DNA of 64,000 nucleotides, taken from assembly GCF_014648775.1 (NCBI RefSeq), contig NZ_BMRT01000002.1:682001-746000 (forward strand). The letters are read 5' to 3'. This document shows positions 58,618 through 64,000 of the stretch, one piece after another. Origin of the DNA: Streptomyces abikoensis (GTDB lineage: Bacteria; Actinomycetota; Actinomycetes; Streptomycetales; Streptomycetaceae). The translations under genes and the position numbers were made by a program. The notes under the pieces were generated by a model. The model had not been told where the DNA came from, did no database searches, and worked only from the letters and a program-made list of their open reading frames with translations. Position 1 is the first letter of the stretch, and each line of letters opens with the position of its first letter.

Positions 58618-59271
58618 CGATACCGAAGCGGCAAGGCCAGCAGCCGCCTGCCCGAGACGCTCGGGAACGATGGTCACAGTGGTGTCAGTGCAGGCATGCG
58701 GAGTCCTGTCCTCCCCGGCACCATGTGCGCCACCTTCGCAAGGAAGTTCCGTCGCGCGCTCTGGGCGATCACGCCGACGAGGGTGGCGCTGTTGATGTTC
58801 GGCCATGATTGGTGGCAAGTGGTCCAGGCAGTCTCCGTGTTGGGGGGGGTATCCCCTCATCCAGGCGGTGGCGATCCCTTGAGCCCGCCACGGATTACGA
58901 AGCATCATTGGTTCCGGCAGCCGCGATCGAGGTTGTGAGCTGGGGTTCAACCAAGGGCGGCGACCGATGCCGGTACGTGCCCGACGACAGCCTGGCAAGC
59001 CGCTGGCCACTGTGTCCGGCGAAGGCCTGCAGTCACGACCAGTCCGCCCCGATGCCGGAAGCATTCCGGACGGGCACTGCCGGGCCGTCACGTTGAGTAG
59101 TCACTCGACGAGCTGATATACCGTCAACCAAGTCAGCACCGGGTCAACGCCAGTGCTGTAACGGGCCGTCACCGGCTGGCAGAATCCATCAAGGTTGACT
59201 GCTCCATTCATCAGATCTGACATGAGGAACGCCGGTCAGCGCCCCACCACCTGTTACCGAAGGAGCCCCGC
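58618..59271. other. Intergenic region, right edge of the accessory island
   Basis: About 650 bp with no supported gene. Frames on both strands are short and lack family sequence. The dhaK ribosome site (GAAGGAG) is at the right end. No integrase, tRNA or att-like repeat was recognised. Confidence 0.4.
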
Positions 59272-60264
59272 ATGAAAATGCTGATCAACGTGCCCGAGAC
59301 CGTGGTCGCCGACGCGCTGCGCGGGATGGCCGCCGTGCATCCCGAGCTGACGGTCGACGTCGAGCGGCGGGTCGTCGTGCGGCGGGACGCGCCCGTGGCC
59401 GGGAAGGTGGGGCTGGTGTCCGGTGGGGGGTCCGGGCACGAGCCGTTGCACGCGGGGTTCGTGGGGGTGGGGATGCTCGACGCCGCGTGCCCCGGGGAGG
59501 TCTTCACCTCGCCCGTGCCCGATCAGATGGTGCGCGCCGCCGCGGCCGTGGACAGCGGTGAGGGCGTGCTGTTCATCGTGAAGAACTACACGGGCGACGT
59601 CCTCAACTTCACCATGGCCGCCGAGCTCGCCGAGGACGAGGGCGTCCAGGTGGCCAGCGTGCTGGTGAACGACGACGTCGCCGTGACGGACAGCCTGTAC
59701 ACCGCCGGGCGGCGCGGCACCGGCGCCACGCTGTTCGTGGAGAAGATCGCGGGCGCGGCGGCGGAGCAGGGCGCACCGCTGGAACGGGTGGAGGCGATCG
59801 CGCGCCGGGTGAACGAGTCGTCGCGGAGCTTCGGGGTCGCCCTCACCGCCTGTGCCACCCCGGCCAAGGGCGGGCCGACCTTCGACCTGCCCGAGGGGGA
59901 GCTGGAGCTGGGCGTGGGCATCCACGGCGAGCCCGGGCGGGAACGGCGGGCGATGATGACGTCCGGGGAGATCGCGGACTTCGCGGTGGACGCGGTGCTG
60001 GAGGACCTCCGGCCGGCCGGCCCCGTGCTGGTCCTCGTCAACGGCGCGGGCGGCACACCGCTGCTGGAGCTCTACGGTTTCTGCGCCGAGGTGCACCGGG
60101 TGCTGCGCGAGCGCGGGGTGCCGGTGGCGCGGACGCTCGTCGGGAACTACGTGACGTCGCTGGACATGGCCGGCGCGTCGGTGACCCTCTGTCAGGTCGA
60201 CGACGAGCTGCTGCGGCTGTACGACGCACCCGTACGGACGCCCGCGCTGCGCTGGGGCATGTGA
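59272..60264 (+). CDS. dhaK: Dihydroxyacetone kinase subunit DhaK
   Basis: This 330-residue protein has the DhaK substrate domain: KVGLVSGGGSGHEPLHAGFVG, IVKNYTGDVLNF, RGTGATLFVEKIAGA, and the ELGVGIHGEPG motif with the His that binds dihydroxyacetone covalently. DhaK needs DhaL (ADP-bound, in most cases PTS-linked DhaM too) to transfer phosphate. No dhaL or dhaM follows: the next gene is convergent, 16 bp away. The copy is thus an orphan or its partner lies elsewhere. Confidence 0.93.
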   Translation: MKMLINVPETVVADALRGMAAVHPELTVDVERRVVVRRDAPVAGKVGLVSGGGSGHEPLHAGFVGVGMLDAACPGEVFTSPVPDQMVRAAAAVDSGEGVLFIVKNYTGDVLNFTMAAELAEDEGVQVASVLVNDDVAVTDSLYTAGRRGTGATLFVEKIAGAAAEQGAPLERVEAIARRVNESSRSFGVALTACATPAKGGPTFDLPEGELELGVGIHGEPGRERRAMMTSGEIADFAVDAVLEDLRPAGPVLVLVNGAGGTPLLELYGFCAEVHRVLRERGVPVARTLVGNYVTSLDMAGASVTLCQVDDELLRLYDAPVRTPALRWGM

Positions 60265-60280
60265 GCGGCGCCCGCCCCCG

Positions 60281-61684
60281 TCACGCGCCGGGCTCGGCCC
60301 CGTACCAGACGGTCGTGACGTTGCAGAACTCGCGGATCCCGTGCCCCGACAGCTCCCGCCCGTAGCCCGAGCGCTTCACGCCGCCGAAGGGCAGGGCGGG
60401 GTGGGAGGCGGTCATGCCGTTGAAGAAGACGCCGCCCGCCTCCATGTCCCGGACGAACCGCCGCTGTTCCTCCTCGTCGCGCGTCCAGACGTTGGAACTC
60501 AGCCCGAACGGGGAGTCGTTGGCCACGGCGATCGCCTCGTCGACGCCGTCCACGCGGTACAGCGTGGCCACCGGCCCGAAGGCCTCCTCGCGGTGGATGC
60601 GCATCTCGGGGGTGACCCCGGCGAGGACGGTCGGCTCGTAGTACCAGCCGTGTTCCCGGCCTGCGGGCCTGCGGCCGCCGCACAGGGCCGTGGCGCCGCG
60701 CCGCAGCGCGTCGTCGACGAGCTCCTCGAGGTCGGCGCGGCCCCGCTCGGTGGCGAGGGGGCCGACGTCGGTCGACCCGTCCATGGGGTCGCCGACGGTC
60801 AGGCCCTCCATCAGGGCGGTGAAGCGCTCGGCGAAGGCGTCGTAGACGTCGGTGTGGACGATGAAGCGCTTGGCGGCGATGCAGGACTGGCCGTTGTTCT
60901 GGACGCGGGCGGTCACGGCCGTGCGCACGGCGCGGGCGAGGTCGGCGGACGGCAGGACGACGTACGGGTCGCTGCCGCCGAGCTCCAGGACGGTCTTCTT
61001 GACCTCGTCCCCGGCGACGGCGGCCACCGCGCGGCCGGCCGGTTCACTGCCGGTGAGGGTCGCGGCGGCGACCCTCGGATCGCGCAGGACCGCCTCGACG
61101 GCGCCCGAGCCGATCAGCAGGGTCTGGAAGCACCCCTCGGGGAATCCGGCGCGCAGGAAGAGGTCCTCCAGGTAGAGGGCGGTCTGCGGCACGTTCGAGG
61201 CGTGCTTGAGCAGCCCGACGTTGCCCGCCATCAGGGCGGGGGCGGCGAACCGGACGACCTGCCAGAGCGGGAAGTTCCAGGGCATGACGGCGAGGACCAC
61301 GCCGAGCGGGCGGTAGTGGACGCGGGCGACGGACGCCCCGGCGTCGCGCGCCTCGGCCTCGGGCGGCGTCTCGTCGGCCAGCAGGGCCTCGGCGTTCCCG
61401 GCGTACCAGCGCATCGCCTTCGCGCACTTCGCGGCCTCCGCGCGGGCGGCGGCCAGCGGCTTGCCCATCTCGGTCGTCATGGTGCGGGCGATGTCGTCGC
61501 GGTCGTCGTCGAGGAGCTCGGCCGCGTGCCGCAGCAGCCGGGACCGTTCGGCGAAACCGGTCGTGCGGTAGGCGCGGAAGGCGGCGTCGGCGGTGGCCAG
61601 GCGCCGTTCGACGTCCTCGGGACCCAGCTCGGCGAAGGTCTTGAGGGTCTCGCCGGTCGCGGGGTTCACCGTTGCGATGGGCAT
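60281..61684 (-). CDS. NAD(P)-dependent aldehyde dehydrogenase, succinate-semialdehyde type
   Basis: This 467-residue enzyme starts MPIATVNPATGETLKTF and has PWNFPLWQVVRFAAPALMAGN, catalytic Glu in VLELGGSDPYVV, catalytic Cys in NNGQSCIAAKRFIV and EEAFGPVA. Length and motifs match the NADP-type succinate-semialdehyde dehydrogenase (GabD) group. The start at 61684 is the first family-like Met; the open frame upstream runs through tandem repeats. Its promoter region carries four 19-bp repeats. Confidence 0.92.
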   Translation of the reverse strand: MPIATVNPATGETLKTFAELGPEDVERRLATADAAFRAYRTTGFAERSRLLRHAAELLDDDRDDIARTMTTEMGKPLAAARAEAAKCAKAMRWYAGNAEALLADETPPEAEARDAGASVARVHYRPLGVVLAVMPWNFPLWQVVRFAAPALMAGNVGLLKHASNVPQTALYLEDLFLRAGFPEGCFQTLLIGSGAVEAVLRDPRVAAATLTGSEPAGRAVAAVAGDEVKKTVLELGGSDPYVVLPSADLARAVRTAVTARVQNNGQSCIAAKRFIVHTDVYDAFAERFTALMEGLTVGDPMDGSTDVGPLATERGRADLEELVDDALRRGATALCGGRRPAGREHGWYYEPTVLAGVTPEMRIHREEAFGPVATLYRVDGVDEAIAVANDSPFGLSSNVWTRDEEEQRRFVRDMEAGGVFFNGMTASHPALPFGGVKRSGYGRELSGHGIREFCNVTTVWYGAEPGA

Positions 61685-61760
61685 GCCTCGACTCTGCGGC
61701 GCTCCGCCCGGCCGCGCAAGGCGTACACGCGCCAGGCGGGGCCCCGCGCCCCGTTCGGAG

Positions 61761-61836
61761 GCGGGTGATACAGGTGACCGCGGGCGATACATGTGACCGC
61801 CGGAGATATGGGTGACCGCGGGCGATACAGGTGACG
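61761..61836. repeat. Four tandem 19-bp repeats upstream of the aldehyde dehydrogenase
   Basis: Units at 61761, 61780, 61799 and 61818 follow GCGGGCGATACAGGTGACC with one to four changes each. They lie 77-152 bp upstream of the start and abut the palindrome. They could be binding sites for a repressor or activator, or a simple VNTR. Confidence 0.75.
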
Positions 61837-61870
61837 GCGGTGTGGCGGAACGTTCCGCCACACCGCCGTC
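61833..61870. terminator. Perfect 19-bp inverted repeat (terminator candidate)
   Basis: GACGGCGGTGTGGCGGAAC at 61833-61851 is followed directly by its exact complement to 61870. It lies 15 bp after the MFS stop and should act as its terminator, insulating the aldehyde dehydrogenase promoter. Its first bases overlap the fourth 19-bp repeat. Confidence 0.8.
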
Positions 61871-61885
61871 GTCCTCCCCTCCCCG

Positions 61886-63376
61886 CTATCTCGGCGGCTG
61901 GTCGGTGGCCTCGTCCGTGGCTCTGGACGGGCCCGGCAGCCGGGCGGGGTCGTGCTGCCGGAGGGCGTCGACGGCGTCGTTCGCCGGGCCCGTGGCCTCC
62001 CGGCCGGACGCCGGGGCGGTGGCGGCCTGGGATCCGGGCGGGACCGCGGGCGCCACGGGGACCACGGGCGCCGACGCCCGTTTGACGACGGTCTTGCCCA
62101 CGACCGGCCCCTCCACCACCGGCGCGCCGGACGGCACCGGCAGTCCCGGCAGCATGCCGCCGCGCTGGAGCAGGGCCACCGAGGTGGCCGAGGCGAGCCC
62201 GAAGGCGAGGCAGACCAGCCAGGGCACCCACCACAGGCCGGTGCGCCCGCCGAAGTCCATGGCCCGGCCGACCACGGCGTTGCCCGCGGTGGCCGCGAGG
62301 CCGGAGAAGACGTAGAAGAGCCCGAAGTACGTACCGGTCAGGCTCTCCCGCCCGAACATCGGCACCATCTCCAGCACGGTCGGGTGGGCGACCATGATGC
62401 CGAAGAAGAGCATGACCGAGCCGACCACCATGACGGTCATCCGCGCCACCGCCTCACTCGTGCCGGCCGGGCTCTCACCACCGCAGACGAGCAGCGGTGG
62501 CAGGAAACTGAGGCCCATCACGACCAGGCCCGAACTGACCCACCGGGTACCGCCCCCGTTGCGCTGGAGCGCTCTGGTGATCCGCAGCTGGAACAGCATG
62601 TTGGCGAGGGCGCCGGCGGCCAGCAGCACCCCGGCCGAGCCCTTCCAGCCCGAGGCGCTGAGGGCTCCCTCGGGCAGGAGGAGGTAGAGCTGGTTCTCCA
62701 TCGTGAACATGCCGATGGTGGAGAAGGAGAACAGCAGGAACCGGCGGTTGCAGAAGGCCTCGCGCCAGTCGCCGAGGACGGTGGCGGAGGGGCCGCGCGG
62801 TGGCTCCCCCTTTGTGGGCAGGACCAGCGCCTGGGCGACCGTCAGCGCCCCGAAGATCGCCGCCGCCACCACGGCGCACAACCGGAAGTCGGTCAGGAAC
62901 AGCACGCTCCCCAGCAGCAGCCCCATCAGTGAGCCGATGGTGGCGTAGACGTTGAGGAGCGCGAACGACTCGGCCTTGCGTTCGCCCGATTCGAAGGCGA
63001 CGTAGGTGCGTACGGCCGGGTAGAACAGCGCGGCCGCCAGCCCGGTGAGCACGGAGGCGCCGAGCAGCAGCGGCAGCGAGTTGCCGAAGGCGAAGAGGGC
63101 GAAGCCCACGGTGCGCAGGGCACAGCCGGTGATGATCACCACGCGTGGCCCCAGCCGGTCGGTGGCGGAGCCACCGAGGATGAACAGGCCCTGCTGGCTG
63201 AGATTCCGCGCCCCGAGCACCAGCCCGATGAGCGCGGCCGACATTCCCAGGCCCTGCTCCAGATATGCCGCGAGAAACGGCATCAGGAGGTAGAAGCCAA
63301 TGTCGATCCCAAACTGATTGAGCAATAGCAATCGCAATGCGAGTGGAAACTCGCGCGTCGCCCGAATGTTTCTCAT
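61886..63376 (-). CDS. MFS transporter with Pro/Ala-rich C-terminal tail
   Basis: This 496-residue membrane protein has about 12 predicted helices, starting LALRLLLLNQFGIDIGFYLLMPFLA, a loop-2/3 signature GGSATDRLGPRVVIITG, and helices such as FALFAFGNSLPLLLGASVL and LTGTYFGLFYVFSGLAATAGN. It resembles drug-proton MFS exporters of the YfmO/MdtH kind. The last ~90 residues are a cytosolic Pro/Ala/Val tail. AGGAA precedes the ATG at 63376. Substrate unknown. Confidence 0.88.
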   Translation of the reverse strand: MRNIRATREFPLALRLLLLNQFGIDIGFYLLMPFLAAYLEQGLGMSAALIGLVLGARNLSQQGLFILGGSATDRLGPRVVIITGCALRTVGFALFAFGNSLPLLLGASVLTGLAAALFYPAVRTYVAFESGERKAESFALLNVYATIGSLMGLLLGSVLFLTDFRLCAVVAAAIFGALTVAQALVLPTKGEPPRGPSATVLGDWREAFCNRRFLLFSFSTIGMFTMENQLYLLLPEGALSASGWKGSAGVLLAAGALANMLFQLRITRALQRNGGGTRWVSSGLVVMGLSFLPPLLVCGGESPAGTSEAVARMTVMVVGSVMLFFGIMVAHPTVLEMVPMFGRESLTGTYFGLFYVFSGLAATAGNAVVGRAMDFGGRTGLWWVPWLVCLAFGLASATSVALLQRGGMLPGLPVPSGAPVVEGPVVGKTVVKRASAPVVPVAPAVPPGSQAATAPASGREATGPANDAVDALRQHDPARLPGPSRATDEATDQPPR

Positions 63377-63910
63377 GCGCGTTCCTGAATCCAGCCCGGG
63401 CAGGCCGAGACACCCTGAACCACAGGTGCGCCAAGCTCCGGGGGTTTGACCGTGCGTCAAGCGGCAGGGACGGCGACCGAGGCTGCGTTTGGGACTTCTT
63501 CCTGATCAGAGGCCTGATCAAGGGTCAGCGCACCCCGGCGTCCAGATCGTTGGCTCGCTTTTCCGTTCACAGGAACGGTCGCACTCGCTGACGGTGAGAG
63601 GGTGGTCGATCATATGCTTTTGCGATGCATCCTCACTGACCCCCGACTGCTCTCGGAAGAATGAGCAGAGGACACTTTAGCAAAGCAAACCCTTTCCCAA
63701 CAGTGCGCGCGTACGAGCCCGGACGGCTCCGGAGCCAAAGGATCCGCAGGGAATTGCTACCGGTTTTTTCTTCGAGCGCTGGAACGAGGGTGCTGGCGAA
63801 CTGACCTACGATCACACCGGCTGGAAAGCCCGGTAATCCCTCCGTCAGGACCGGGCGCGCATCAGCCGCGCCACCCCTGACGGAGCGTCAACAAGTGGGT
63901 TGACGGGCTG
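63377..63910. other. Intergenic region with MFS promoter and stem-loops
   Basis: About 530 bp without a supported gene. A 47-codon frame from 63661 on + (MSRGHFSKANPF...) has no ribosome site at usable distance. AT-richer DNA at 63600-63700 is a likely promoter zone for the MFS gene. Confidence 0.4.
63840..63905. terminator. Two stem-loops after the right-edge gene
   Basis: CTCCGTCAGG at 63840-63849 pairs with 63876-63885, and CGTCAAC at 63886-63892 pairs with 63899-63905. Both lie just after the stop of the minus-strand gene at 63911 and could end its transcript. Confidence 0.5.
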
Positions 63911-64000
63911 TCAGCCCTCGCCCAACTCCTCGCCGCACCCCGCGAACCACGTCGGCGCGCCCTTCGCGGCCAGCTTGATCCGTGCGACCGCGAACGGCTC
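63911..64000 (-). CDS. 3' end of unknown CDS (partial)
   Basis: The minus strand is open from the window edge to a TGA at 63911 and encodes EPFAVARIKLAAKGAPTWFA and nine further residues. Codon bias is strongly coding and stem-loops follow the stop. The family cannot be named from 29 residues. Confidence 0.5.
   Translation of the reverse strand, partial: EPFAVARIKLAAKGAPTWFAGCGEELGEG

Noticed and set aside
58477..59091. A 204-codon minus-strand frame over the LuxR gene end and the following gap
   Set aside because: It overlaps the LuxR helix-turn-helix coding part as a shadow and has no recognisable domain or ribosome site.
63661..63804. A 47-codon plus-strand ORF near the right edge
   Set aside because: The only purine-rich stretch abuts the ATG, and the peptide shows no features.

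Overview
The window is high-GC actinobacterial DNA, almost certainly from a Streptomyces or close relative. The signs are strong third-position GC bias, long antisense shadow frames, GTG starts with GTGA/ATGA overlaps, a serine/threonine kinase, Tat/Sec exported proteins, NRPS and type II PKS genes, and a dispersed palindromic repeat of a type common in Streptomyces. No rRNA, tRNA or CRISPR array was seen.

1-10 kb: the end of an unknown gene, a small secreted Cys-containing protein, an acyl-CoA ligase/nitronate monooxygenase pair downstream of a TPR-tailed Ser/Thr kinase, a Tat-exported cholesterol-oxidase-like GMC oxidoreductase, a secreted hypothetical protein and an acyl-CoA dehydrogenase.

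10-20.6 kb: a compact cluster with a DMATS-type indole prenyltransferase facing a two-module NRPS (A-MT-PCP-C-A-PCP-R), an MbtH protein and a cytochrome P450. This is the gene set and domain order known for indolactam alkaloids (teleocidin, lyngbyatoxin, pendolmycin). The first A domain reads as Val-like and the second as aromatic.

20.6-32 kb: an aldo/keto reductase, a PAP2 phosphatase with a long Gly/Gln/Tyr tail, and a CapA-like protein. Then comes a three-gene operon: EACC1-like protein, a caspase-TM-solute-binding-VWA fusion, and a solute-binding lipoprotein. It looks like a membrane-spanning conflict or regulated-death system and is divergent from a GH25 muramidase that has no signal peptide. 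A DUF1266-like gene follows.

32-59 kb: an accessory island with lower GC and decayed genes between the good ones. Its core (34.6-48.7 kb) is a biosynthetic cluster. It holds aminodeoxychorismate synthase (PabAB), a MaoC dehydratase, a fused class II DAHP synthase-adenylating ligase, a PPTase, an ACP, an ACP-ketosynthase fusion, a truncated ketosynthase-like protein, a Cys-rich unknown, an AurF-type N-oxygenase, a FabG-type ketoreductase, and UbiD plus UbiX. The inferred logic is: make p-aminobenzoate, load it, extend and reduce it to an aryl-ene chain, oxidise the amine to nitroso/nitro/azoxy, and possibly decarboxylate. Beyond it lie two paralogous XRE-type regulators flanking a cyclodipeptide-synthase homologue with a missing catalytic Ser and a broken methyltransferase. 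Then come an M24 peptidase homologue with an altered metal ligand and a LuxR-type regulator carrying a Crp-like palindrome at its start.

59-64 kb: high-GC chromosomal DNA again, with an orphan DhaK, an aldehyde dehydrogenase preceded by four 19-bp tandem repeats and a perfect palindrome, an MFS transporter, and the 3' end of an unknown gene.
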